Shown one piece after another: positions 51,094 through 60,076 of a stretch of DNA of 64,000 nt (within the stretch, counting starts at the first letter, position 1; every line of letters begins with the position of its first letter). Where the stretch lies: positions 124,001 through 188,000 of the forward strand of contig CAZNDG010000001.1 in the NCBI GenBank assembly GCA_964571695.1. The letters run 5' to 3'. The DNA comes from UBA8958 sp964571695. Its GTDB lineage: Bacteria > Desulfobacterota > Syntrophia > Syntrophales > UBA8958. The notes under the pieces were generated by a model, which made no database searches, was not told where the DNA came from, and saw only the letters and a program-made list of their open reading frames with translations. A program made the translations under genes and the position numbers.

Positions 51094-52639
51094 GAATAAG
51101 GACAAACCGGCGCTGATGGCCAGTCGGCAACCGCGAATACTGTGCGTCGATGACGAGCGGTCAAGCCATGTTTACCTGGAGGCGATTCTGGCGCCGCAGG
51201 GATATGAACTGATTGACGCCTACAGTGGGGAAGAAGCGCTGCAGACCATGCAGGACGAAAGGATCGACTTGGTGCTTCTGGACATCATGATGCCCGACAT
51301 GGACGGCTACGAAGTCTGCCGCCGCATCAAGAGTGAAGAGCGCTTCGTTCACATTCCCGTCGTCATGCTCTCGGGTTTGCACTCAAAGGAGGCTCGGATC
51401 AAAAGCATCGAAGCCGGGGCGGAAGATTTCCTACAAAAGATGCAGAACCAAGAGGAGGTTTCCGCGCGGGTCAGGATGCTGCTCCATGTCAAATCACTCA
51501 ATGAACGGCTGATAAATTCATTTAACAATATAGCAAACCTAACCTCCTTCGGCGAGAATATAATCAGACATTTCGACCCCTTGCGCTTCGATTTCATGGA
51601 AAATATCGACAGCATCGTCCGGCAGATAATCAGAAGGACAGCCGACATGATCGACAAGCCGCTGCTGATAATTGTGGGTATAAAAATGGGTGATACACCT
51701 TGGCAGTGGCATCATTATGAATATGTCTTCACCGAGTTGATCAGGATGTCTGTCCCCTTCTACATAGATACCGACATGGCGATCCTTCCGGACCGGAAGT
51801 TGCCCAAGATGATCCACTTCAACGAACATGATTATCCCAAGCCACCAATCCATGACGAGTTGAAGAAGCTTCAGACGATCAATGTCCATATTGGCAACGC
51901 CGTATGCTATCTCAGCGGGGAGTTGTGCATCTTTGCCGTCAATTATGGCCGGGCGGTTACCCAGTACGATGCCGCGGTACTGGAAAACATGGTCGTGCAG
52001 AGCCAGTTTCTCCGGTCCCTGGCTGCTCAGATCCAGGAGGTCGAAGATGCTTTCAATTATGCTGTACGCGCTCTGGCCAGGGCAGCGGAAGCTAACGATG
52101 AAGATCAGGGAAAACATATTTTGCGGGTAGGCGAATATTGCGCCGTCCTGGCGGAACGATTGGGACTGGGCAAAGAATTCACCGCCGCCATAAAGATCCA
52201 GGCCACACTTCACGATGTAGGAAAGATCTTCACGCCCCCCGATATTTTACGCAAACCGGGCAAGCTTACCAGCGAGGAATGGATCGAAATAAAGAAGCAT
52301 CCCGTTTACGGGGCTAAGATCATCGGCGACCACCCCCGTTTGGTGATGGCCCAGAGCATCGCCCTCAATCATCACGAGCGATGGGACGGCAGTGGCTATC
52401 CCCGGGGGCTCAAGGGCCCGGCGATACCAATTGAGGCCCGGATAGCAAATCTCGCCGATCAATACGATGCCCTGCGCAACGCCAGGGGGCATAAACCCGC
52501 CCATGATCACAGCACCGTTTGCCGGATACTCAACCAGGGAGACGGGAGAACACTTCCCCAACATTTTGATCCCCAGGTCTTGAAGGCCTTCCGGGAGGCT
52601 GATTTTCTCTTTGCTAACATTTACAAGGAGATAATTTAG
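51068..52639 (+). CDS. Response regulator with HD-GYP phosphodiesterase output
   Basis: A 523-residue protein. The receiver (about 22-140) has VDDERSSH and phospho-Asp in VLLDIMMPDMDG; the usual Lys-Pro of the last strand is Lys-Met (FLQKMQ). A middle region (about 160-320) resembles a GAF-like sensory domain. The HD-GYP domain (about 330-510) has LHDVGKIFTPP, KKHPVYGAKII and the signature HHERWDGSGYPRGL. It should degrade c-di-GMP in response to phosphorylation. An in-frame stop lies just upstream of the ATG, which fixes the start. Confidence 0.92.
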   Translation: MSEKNRQDKNKDKPALMASRQPRILCVDDERSSHVYLEAILAPQGYELIDAYSGEEALQTMQDERIDLVLLDIMMPDMDGYEVCRRIKSEERFVHIPVVMLSGLHSKEARIKSIEAGAEDFLQKMQNQEEVSARVRMLLHVKSLNERLINSFNNIANLTSFGENIIRHFDPLRFDFMENIDSIVRQIIRRTADMIDKPLLIIVGIKMGDTPWQWHHYEYVFTELIRMSVPFYIDTDMAILPDRKLPKMIHFNEHDYPKPPIHDELKKLQTINVHIGNAVCYLSGELCIFAVNYGRAVTQYDAAVLENMVVQSQFLRSLAAQIQEVEDAFNYAVRALARAAEANDEDQGKHILRVGEYCAVLAERLGLGKEFTAAIKIQATLHDVGKIFTPPDILRKPGKLTSEEWIEIKKHPVYGAKIIGDHPRLVMAQSIALNHHERWDGSGYPRGLKGPAIPIEARIANLADQYDALRNARGHKPAHDHSTVCRILNQGDGRTLPQHFDPQVLKAFREADFLFANIYKEII

Positions 52640-52791
52640 TTGCGATCGCATAGAAATCATTGTAACCATACATCAGCAACACAAATTGACTACCACCGGA
52701 CAAATCATCATCTACTGCAATAAGTGTTAATGCAAAGGGAAACTTCGGCGGCAGGCAAGGTTGTTGACACAATTAACGGGGTGATATGACG

Positions 52792-53241
52792 ATGCCGAAG
52801 ATTTTTTATTGGGAAGATTTCCGGCCGGGGGACCGAATCGAGTCTCCCGGGATTACCGTTACGGAAGGCGCCATCATCGATTTTGCCCAGCGTTTCGATT
52901 CCCAGCCGTTTCATATGGACCGGGAGGCCGCAAAGGAGTCCATTTACGGCGGCATAATCGCCAGCGGCATCCATACCGTGGCGCTTACCTGGCGCCTGCT
53001 CCTCTCGACCGGCGTCCTGACCGCCAACCTGGGTTCGCCGGGTTTCGACGAGCTGCGGTGGCTGCGTCCCGTCCGTCCCGGCGACACCCTTCGGGCCGTC
53101 GCCGAAGTTATTGATGTGCGCCCCTCCACCCATCGTCCCGATCGCGGCACGGTGCGTCTCCGTTTGGCCACCATGAATCAGCATGGCGAAACAGTTCAGA
53201 CCGTTCTGTGCAACCAATTGATCGCCAGACGCCGGGAATAG
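52792..53241 (+). CDS. MaoC-family hydratase
   Basis: A hot-dog-fold enzyme of 149 residues. The family phrases are FYWEDFRPGDRIESPGITVT and FAQRFDSQPFHMDREAAK (the catalytic D-x-x-x-x-H region), then GIIASGIHTVALTWRL. It probably hydrates or dehydrates an acyl-CoA or related thioester. The ATG at 52792 has GGGGTGAT eight bases upstream; an ATG six bases earlier is the alternative. It stands alone between the REC-HD-GYP gene and a lipoprotein gene. Confidence 0.88.
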   Translation: MPKIFYWEDFRPGDRIESPGITVTEGAIIDFAQRFDSQPFHMDREAAKESIYGGIIASGIHTVALTWRLLLSTGVLTANLGSPGFDELRWLRPVRPGDTLRAVAEVIDVRPSTHRPDRGTVRLRLATMNQHGETVQTVLCNQLIARRRE

Positions 53242-53431
53242 CGCAATCCTGCCAATCAACCCTGTTCCTTGGGGTCCGCGCCGCTTGTCCATGCTTTATA
53301 TTCTCGCTGAATCTCGTTGACAGCGGGAGGAAAACCCATATATATGATCCCGACATTTCCGGCGACCCCCGGTTTGCCGTCAGAATGACGGGAACATCCA
53401 ACAGTTTTCAAATGCAAAAGGAGGAATGAAA

Positions 53432-53995
53432 ATGATTGCCCATAGACATGTATCAATATCACTGCTAACGTTTTTCGCCCTCATCGCATCTTTAATCGCC
53501 GGTTGCGCCGGCATGGACAAGGCCACCACGGGAGCGGCGGCGGGGGCCGGGATCGGCGCCCTGGCGGGACAGCTCATCGGCCACAATACCGCCGGCACCC
53601 TGATCGGGGCGGGCGTCGGGGCGGGTCTGGGCTACATCATCGGCAACGAAATGGACAAAAGCGAAACATCCAAGCGCCAGACCATAACGGCGGATGAAAC
53701 GAAGCCCCTGGCCGACACCACCTGGCAGATCGTCAAGGTCACCCCAAAACCAAAGCACAAGGATCCTTACACGTCCCGGGTTTCCCACTTTCAACCGAAC
53801 GGCACCGTCATCTCCACGCTCATGAAACCCGACGGCAAGGTGGAAACCACCAGGGAACGTTACCGTATCGTCGGCGCCACCCTGATCATCAATCATGACA
53901 ATTATGTGGTGAACGCCCGCTTCCAGATCAACGGGAACCAGATGATCCTGGATACGGGAGAATACAGTATGGTCCTGCAACGTCTCGATTCTTAG
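53432..53995 (+). CDS. Glycine-zipper lipoprotein
   Basis: A 187-residue outer-membrane-type lipoprotein. The signal ends in the lipobox LIAGC (Cys near residue 24). A Gly/Ala-rich zipper (about 30-75: AAAGAGIGALAGQLIG and GVGAGLGYIIGNEMD) follows, then a soluble beta-rich domain. ATG 53432 has AGGAGG seven bases upstream; the earlier ATG at 53426 overlaps that site. Role unknown, often envelope stress or stability. It precedes the autotransporter by 90 bases. Confidence 0.85.
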   Translation: MIAHRHVSISLLTFFALIASLIAGCAGMDKATTGAAAGAGIGALAGQLIGHNTAGTLIGAGVGAGLGYIIGNEMDKSETSKRQTITADETKPLADTTWQIVKVTPKPKHKDPYTSRVSHFQPNGTVISTLMKPDGKVETTRERYRIVGATLIINHDNYVVNARFQINGNQMILDTGEYSMVLQRLDS

Positions 53996-54085
53996 GAGGC
54001 TCCTGATGATCATCAAGGCAGAAAGCAAAAACCATTACGCGCAAGGAAGTTTTGCATTCGTTCCAAACGACTGACGAGCAAGACT

Positions 54086-57000
54086 ATGACGAAAAGCCTC
54101 CGGGTTATCGCCGCGGTGTTGCCCATCCTGTCGATATGGATCTGCCTTGTCATCGCAGCTCCGTGCCTTGCCCCACCCCTCCATGCCCAGGGGGCTTACT
54201 TCAGCCCCACGGAAAAGAACGATCCTTACTTCTTTCCCCTGACCAGCGGCGGTAATGGCTACCCCGGCCAGTGGCACCTCTGGAACAAGGCCCCCCTCGG
54301 CGATGTCAACAAGGGACAAAGCGCCGGTCTGGAAAAGGCATGGAACATTGAAGGCACTTCCGGTTACACGGGGCGGGGCGTCGTCATCGGGATCGTCGAT
54401 GACGGTGTGGAGGGGACCCACGAGGACCTGAAGGATAACTATCGTGCCGATTTGAGCAAGATCTTCAGCCAGGACGACTCCCTCGCCGCCCGGGTTCAGG
54501 GGCCCGTAGATGGCGGCGACAATCACGGCACCGCCGTGGCCGGCGTCGCCGCCGCCCGGGGAGGAAACGGCATCGGCGGCACGGGCGCCGCCCCCTTTGC
54601 CTCTATTGCCGGACTCCGCGTCCGTCTGGGGAAAGGTTTACCCGGCGACCCGTCTGGCACTGTTCAGGACTCCTACGACGCATATCTATGGAAGTCCGGT
54701 CTCAACAACGCCACCCTGGCCATCGAGGCTGCCCCGGAGATCCACATCAAAAACCACAGCTATGGCCCTGAAGAACCCTTTGAGATCGGCGAGGGGAGTG
54801 AACGGATCAAGGATATCCTCAAGGCGACGTCGGAAAATGCCGTTGTTCATGTTTTTTCCGCTGGGAATGCCCGGAACCGGGATAAAGATACAAAAAAGGT
54901 CAGTTGCGAGGACGCCAACAAGGATTTCACCATCACATCTCCGTATGTCATGGCCGTCGCCGCACTGGGAAGCGACGGAACCTATTCCTATTACAGCAGC
55001 TACGGGGCCAACGTCTTTGTCACCGCCCCGTCGAGTTCCTATGCCAACTATCTCGGCATCACGACGACGGACCGGACGGGTGCGGATTACGGCTACAACA
55101 AGTATGACGCCGTGAAGAATCCCGACGGCGACTCCCGGGACGCCTTCCCCAATACGAACTACACCAGCACCTTTGGCGGCACCTCCTCTTCCGCGCCCCT
55201 CGTCTCGGGCATCATGGCCCTGGGCAAGGAGGCCAATCCCCTGATGACGATCCGCATGGCCAAGCACGCCCTTTCCCTCCCTACGGTAACGGACAAGGTA
55301 GATGCCGACAATGCCGAATGGGTATTGAACAACCAATCTAAAGGGGGCGATGGTGTCCAGCGGAACTTCAACCCCAACTACGGCTTCGGCCTCATCCAGG
55401 CCGACAAGTTCGTCAATAAGATTGCCGAGGTGGCCTATGTCACCAAGGAACGAATTGTGGACATCAACGCCACGAAGGTGAATCAGGCCATCCCCGACAA
55501 CGATCCCGCCGGCCGTTCCGTGACCTTCGCCATCAATCCCGCCCTGCCCATCGAAAGCATCGAGGTGGGCTTGCAGTTTTCCCATGATCGGCGCGGGGAC
55601 CTCCGGGCTTATCTGATCTCTCCCGATGGGACGGAAAACCGCCTCTTCAACGACACGAGCGTCACCATCGCCAACAAGGACCATCAGGACAATGAAAACG
55701 TTACGGAGTTTGATTGGACCTTCCTCACCAACGCCTTCTGGGGAGAGCAGCAAAGCGGGGCCTGGACCCTGAAGCTGGTCGATGTTACGGAGAAAAACAC
55801 CGGCACCTGGCTCCAGTACGGCCTCCGTTTTCATCTCGGGAAGATGGAACTTCAGAAGGACGGGGCTGTCGATTTCGGGGCCAACAATATCGAGGCGGAA
55901 TCTCTGACGATGACCAAATATGACAACGCCAGCTACAAGATCAACAACGGCTATACCTTTACCGTCCGTGACGGCCTCACCCTCAAGAAGGGCGCCATCG
56001 AGGTCAACGGCACCTTCAATCTCGGGGGGGCTTACGATTCCGTCATCGACGGGAAGCTGACCGGCGCGACAGCCGGGGTATTTTACAAATCCGGAGTGGG
56101 TACCCTGACCGTCAATGGCGACGCCTCCTCCTTCTCCGGCACCACGGACATCGGCGCCGGCCGCCTCAAGATGGGCGCCGGAGGCGTCCTGGGGGGAAAC
56201 GTCGAGATCCGCGGCGGCGGCACGCTCAGCGGCACGGGCAAGGTGAGTACGGTCTTCGCCAATAAGGGCATGGTGGAACCGGGCAACTCCATCGGCACCC
56301 TGACGGTAACCGGGAACTACACCCAGAATGCCGCCGGCGGGCTCACCATCGAAGTGGCCTCGACGACAAGCAACGACATCCTCGCCGTCGGCGGCGTGGC
56401 GGAACTCGACGGCCTGCTGAAGACCGTCTGGCAGGGCAGCGGCGTGCCCAAACCCAACACCCGGTTTGCCAGTTTCCTTACCGCGGGAAAGGTTATCGGC
56501 GGTTTTGCCCGCTTGTCGACCTACATCAGCCCCACCTTGAAATTCACTCCTCTGTACACCGACGACGCCAAGGAGGTTTACCTGCTCACGGAGCGCGATT
56601 ACGCCAACTCCTCGCTCCAGTCCTCCCTGAATCCCAATCAGCGGGCGGTCAGCAACATGCTCAGCCCCCTGGCCAACAGCGCCTCGGGAGACCTGGATGC
56701 GGTCCTGAGCAAGATCGACGCCCTGACCTCCGACCCCCAGGTGGCCGCCGCCTTCGACGCCCTCAGCCCCATCGGCGGTGCCGCCCATACCACCATGTCG
56801 AGCCGGGCCGCCGTCTTTCAGGCGGGCAACGCCACCGGCCGCCTCGATGATTTGCGCGCCGGGATGCAGGGGTTCAGTTTTTCCGGCCTGGAGATCATCG
56901 ATGCGGATATTTACCGCCGTCATGACCGCCGTCCCGTCGTCCTGGCCGCCAACGGCGACGATCTTCGGGGCATGCTCGCCGCGACGGCGGATCCGAACTG

Positions 57001-57826
57001 GGGCCTCTTCGCCAAGGGGAGCATGATCCTGGGGGACCAGAAGGACACCCCGGACCAGAAGGGCTATGATTTCCGGAACAACGGCATCACGCTGGGCATG
57101 GACTACCGCTTCGCCCCCCGGGCGGTGGCCGGGGTGCTCTTCGGCTATAACTACGCCAAATCATCCGTCAACGACGCCGGCAGCACCGTAAAGATGGAAG
57201 GATATTCTGCCGGACTTTACGGATCTCTTTTCGGTGACGCCCTGTACGGCGACGCCCAGGTAGGCTGCGGCTGGAACCGTTACGACAACAACCGCCGGAT
57301 CGTCTTCCCCGGCCTGGACCGGACCGCGACTTCCAGCCCGTCCGGCGACCAGTTCTCCGCCTACGGCGGTACCGGCTATGATTTCAAGCGGGGGAACTGG
57401 ACCCTGGGGCCGACCCTCTCACTCCAATACATTCGCCTCAGCGTCGGCGATTATACGGAAACCGGCGCCGGCTCCCTGAACCTACATGTGGACCGCAAAT
57501 CCGTGGAATCGCTCCTGGGCAGCGCCGGAGGACGAATCGCCTGGCGGTGGGAGGGGGAAGGGATCAAGCTTTTCCCCCGCCTCTGGGCGGCGTGGCGTCA
57601 TGAATTCGCCGCTGCCGATCAGTCCACCCTTGCCTCCCTGGCCCAGACCGGATCGGCCTTCACCGTGACCGCTCCTGGGCTGGAAAGCAACTACCTCGCC
57701 GCCGGGGCGGGCATATCTCTGCAATGGCGGGCGTTGGCCACGTTCTTTCTGAACTACGACGTCCAGTTCGGGCAGCACGAATTCTGGGCCCAGGGCGTCA
57801 ACGCCGGGGTAAGACTTGCTTTTTGA
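54086..57826 (+). CDS. Subtilisin-like serine-protease autotransporter
   Basis: A 1246-residue secreted protein. The signal peptide is at about 1-34 (cut near LHAQ). Then comes a kexin/subtilisin S8 catalytic domain (about 90-420), with Asp in GIVDDGVEGTHEDL, His in GDNHGTAVAGVAAA and Ser in GGTSSSAPLVSG. A proprotein-convertase P domain lies at about 470-585 (ESIEVGLQFSHDRRGDLRAY). A beta-helical passenger with a PL1-type 'autotransporter-associated' repeat follows (about 680-760), and the C-terminal barrel is at about 970-1246. All catalytic residues are present. The protease is displayed on the cell surface, probably to process or degrade external proteins. Confidence 0.9.
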   Translation: MTKSLRVIAAVLPILSIWICLVIAAPCLAPPLHAQGAYFSPTEKNDPYFFPLTSGGNGYPGQWHLWNKAPLGDVNKGQSAGLEKAWNIEGTSGYTGRGVVIGIVDDGVEGTHEDLKDNYRADLSKIFSQDDSLAARVQGPVDGGDNHGTAVAGVAAARGGNGIGGTGAAPFASIAGLRVRLGKGLPGDPSGTVQDSYDAYLWKSGLNNATLAIEAAPEIHIKNHSYGPEEPFEIGEGSERIKDILKATSENAVVHVFSAGNARNRDKDTKKVSCEDANKDFTITSPYVMAVAALGSDGTYSYYSSYGANVFVTAPSSSYANYLGITTTDRTGADYGYNKYDAVKNPDGDSRDAFPNTNYTSTFGGTSSSAPLVSGIMALGKEANPLMTIRMAKHALSLPTVTDKVDADNAEWVLNNQSKGGDGVQRNFNPNYGFGLIQADKFVNKIAEVAYVTKERIVDINATKVNQAIPDNDPAGRSVTFAINPALPIESIEVGLQFSHDRRGDLRAYLISPDGTENRLFNDTSVTIANKDHQDNENVTEFDWTFLTNAFWGEQQSGAWTLKLVDVTEKNTGTWLQYGLRFHLGKMELQKDGAVDFGANNIEAESLTMTKYDNASYKINNGYTFTVRDGLTLKKGAIEVNGTFNLGGAYDSVIDGKLTGATAGVFYKSGVGTLTVNGDASSFSGTTDIGAGRLKMGAGGVLGGNVEIRGGGTLSGTGKVSTVFANKGMVEPGNSIGTLTVTGNYTQNAAGGLTIEVASTTSNDILAVGGVAELDGLLKTVWQGSGVPKPNTRFASFLTAGKVIGGFARLSTYISPTLKFTPLYTDDAKEVYLLTERDYANSSLQSSLNPNQRAVSNMLSPLANSASGDLDAVLSKIDALTSDPQVAAAFDALSPIGGAAHTTMSSRAAVFQAGNATGRLDDLRAGMQGFSFSGLEIIDADIYRRHDRRPVVLAANGDDLRGMLAATADPNWGLFAKGSMILGDQKDTPDQKGYDFRNNGITLGMDYRFAPRAVAGVLFGYNYAKSSVNDAGSTVKMEGYSAGLYGSLFGDALYGDAQVGCGWNRYDNNRRIVFPGLDRTATSSPSGDQFSAYGGTGYDFKRGNWTLGPTLSLQYIRLSVGDYTETGAGSLNLHVDRKSVESLLGSAGGRIAWRWEGEGIKLFPRLWAAWRHEFAAADQSTLASLAQTGSAFTVTAPGLESNYLAAGAGISLQWRALATFFLNYDVQFGQHEFWAQGVNAGVRLAF

Positions 57827-57945
57827 ACCTTTGTTCAGCGTACGACGGCCGGGCTCCGGTTGCGGCCAAGGATGGAGATTCAGGCATTCAAGGCATTTCA
57901 CGCCACCCTCAGTCAATGCCTTTATCGGATAACCCTATAAGCAAA

Positions 57946-57960
57946 GCCGCTTCGAGCGGC
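57946..57960. terminator. Short hairpin between autotransporter and BKACE genes
   Basis: GCCGCT-TCG-AGCGGC is a perfect six-pair stem with a UUCG-like loop in the gap between two convergent genes. On the plus strand it is followed by a C/T-rich stretch (GGCCCATCTTCTT) but no clean T-run. A factor-dependent or weak terminator is plausible. Confidence 0.45.
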
Positions 57961-57997
57961 GGCCCATCTTCTTACCCCGGGACGGCGATCTTTGGGG

Positions 57998-58921
57998 TCA
58001 GAAATTCACGTTTTCCATGCCTTTGAGATTAAGGATCCGCCGGGCCTCGTCGGGGGTAGCGGGTTCGATGCCCAGTTCCCGGGCGATGCGTACGACCTTC
58101 TCCACCTGCTCCGCATTGCTCTTAGCCAGCACTCCTTTGGCGATGTAGAGATTGTCCTCCAGCCCCACCCGGACATTTCCTCCCATGAGCAGCGACTGGG
58201 TGCACATGGGAAACTGCTGGCGGCCGGCGGCGCAAACGGAAAACTCGAATTCGCCGATGAGCCGGCGGGCGTAATCGATGAGAAAAATCAGGTTTTCCGG
58301 AGAGGATGAGATGCCGCCCAGGATCCCCAGGACAAACTGGAGAAACAAGGGCTTGCGGACGTGACCACGGGACATCATGAAGGCGATATTGTTGATCATC
58401 CCGGCATCATAGGCCTCCAGTTCCGGCTTCGTTCCCTGTTCGTCGAATACCTGCAGAAACTGACGGATCGATTTGAAGGTATTGGGAAAGATGAAATCTT
58501 CCGTCATCTCCAGATAGGCCCGCTCCCAGTCGAACTTGTATTCGTTGTATTTATCCAACTTGTGAAACGTGGCGAAGTTGATGGAGCCGGCATTGAGGGT
58601 CGCCAGTTCCGGCTTGAAGATCCGGACGGGCCGGACGCGCTGCTCCACCGTCATTCCGATGCCGCCGCCGGTGGAGATGCAGACGATGGCCCGGCAGCGG
58701 TTCTTGATCTTCGCCATGACTTCCTCGATGAGGGTTACGTCGGGCGACGGCCGCCCCGTTTCCGGGTTCCGGACATGGATATGGCATATCGCCGCACCGG
58801 CCTCGCAGGCCCGCACCGATTCATCGACGATCTGCTGGGGGGTGATGGGCAGATGGGGTGACATGGCCGGGGTGTGGACGCCGCCGGTAATGGCGGCGGT
58901 AACAATCGCTTTTCCTTCCAT
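57998..58921 (-). CDS. Beta-keto acid cleavage enzyme (BKACE, DUF849)
   Basis: A 307-residue zinc enzyme of the 3-keto-5-aminohexanoate cleavage (Kce) family, which condenses a beta-keto acid with acetyl-CoA and releases acetoacetate plus a new acyl-CoA. The TIM-barrel metal ligands are in AAICHIHVRNPETGRPS, and the family phrases CISTGGGIGMTVEQR, LNAGSINFA and SLLMGGNVRVGLEDN follow. AAGGAG precedes the ATG. The substrate cannot be read from the sequence; lysine-fermentation genes (kamA, kdd) are not near, so it may act on another keto acid. Confidence 0.92.
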   Translation of the reverse strand: MEGKAIVTAAITGGVHTPAMSPHLPITPQQIVDESVRACEAGAAICHIHVRNPETGRPSPDVTLIEEVMAKIKNRCRAIVCISTGGGIGMTVEQRVRPVRIFKPELATLNAGSINFATFHKLDKYNEYKFDWERAYLEMTEDFIFPNTFKSIRQFLQVFDEQGTKPELEAYDAGMINNIAFMMSRGHVRKPLFLQFVLGILGGISSSPENLIFLIDYARRLIGEFEFSVCAAGRQQFPMCTQSLLMGGNVRVGLEDNLYIAKGVLAKSNAEQVEKVVRIARELGIEPATPDEARRILNLKGMENVNF

Positions 58922-59016
58922 TGATTAGAACTCCTTAAAATATTACTCTCGTCGGCATCCGCTTCGGATCCGATTATTTTCCTGCTCGCCCCGGCCGTTC
59001 CCGGGATAAACCACCG

Positions 59017-59919
59017 TCATGGCAGCCGGCCCTCCCGGCGCAATTTTTCCGTCGCCTGCCGGACGGCCGGCATGGCCGCCGCCGCCGCCTTTTCCCCTTC
59101 GAGAATCGCCTCATGGCGGCGGGAAAGATCGGTGCCGGCGATGGACCCCACATTGGGTCTGATCACCACATCCGCCCCGCGAAGATGGCTCACGGCGATC
59201 CGATTGTACATGATGTCGATGGACTTGAGAATGGTGTCGATGGTCCCCTGAGGGGCCGTCGTGCTTACCCCGCCGGAGATATCGACGGCGATGACCAGAT
59301 CGGCGCCATAGCGCCGGGCTGTTTCCACGGCCACGGGGGCCACCACCCCGCCATCGACATAGACGGAGCCTCCGAAACGCGGCGGCTGAAAAACCCCGGG
59401 GACCGAACAACTGGCCCGGACTGCCATCCCGGCGTTACCCTGACCGAAGACCATCTCCTCTCCCGTCTGGATATTCGTCGCCACCGCATGAAAGGGAATG
59501 CGGAACCTTTCGATGGGGGTGTTCCGCACGGCATTGTTGACATATCTCTGCAGTTTCTCGCCTTTCACGAAGCCGTTGTCCGGAATGGTGAGATCGGCGA
59601 TATCGTCTTTGTCCAGGGACATGGCCAGTCCCTGGAGCTGGTAGGGATTGTATCCATATGCATACAGGGCGCCAACAAAACTCCCGGCGCTGGTGCCCAC
59701 GACCATGTGAATGGGGATGGTATTCGCCTCCAGGACCTTCAGAACGCCGATATGGGCGAAACCCTTGGCCGCCCCGGCTCCCAGCACTACCGCCACCCGG
59801 GCCGGTGCCGTCGGGGTCGGCGAAGCTTTCGGCATACAGCCGGCAACAAGGAGGGTCAGGCACAAAAGGATCGCCGCCGGCCCAGCCGCCGCCCATAACC
59901 GCTGCTTATGTCTTTTCAC
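59017..59919 (-). CDS. Patatin-like phospholipase lipoprotein
   Basis: A 300-residue lipid hydrolase of the RssA/patatin family. From GTG 59919, preceded by GGGGGGT, the signal ends in the lipobox LVAGC (about 27), giving a lipoprotein. Earlier starts would bury this signal inside the protein. Catalytic motifs: the oxyanion loop GAGAAKGFAHIGVLK, nucleophilic Ser in GTSAGSFVG, and Asp in DGGVVAP. It may act on membrane lipids from the periplasm. It is downstream of the RND genes on the same strand, 157 bases after the pump stop. Confidence 0.88.
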   Translation of the reverse strand: MKRHKQRLWAAAGPAAILLCLTLLVAGCMPKASPTPTAPARVAVVLGAGAAKGFAHIGVLKVLEANTIPIHMVVGTSAGSFVGALYAYGYNPYQLQGLAMSLDKDDIADLTIPDNGFVKGEKLQRYVNNAVRNTPIERFRIPFHAVATNIQTGEEMVFGQGNAGMAVRASCSVPGVFQPPRFGGSVYVDGGVVAPVAVETARRYGADLVIAVDISGGVSTTAPQGTIDTILKSIDIMYNRIAVSHLRGADVVIRPNVGSIAGTDLSRRHEAILEGEKAAAAAMPAVRQATEKLRREGRLP

Positions 59920-60076
59920 ACCCCCCGGATCGATTTCCCCGCTGCGGTTGGCGGGACGGTTCCGCGACTGAGGTGGACTTAAAAAAGGCAGACAGCTCAT
60001 CTTTATCTCTATTTTCCCTTTCAACTTTAAACATCTCCTGTCATTTCCTGTCCTTACATTATTCCAGCCGCCGTTC

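Noticed and set aside
54686..56923. A 745-codon open frame opposite the autotransporter gene
   Set aside because: A Gly/Asp/Val-rich mirror of the GC-rich coding strand with no domain, signal or ribosome site.
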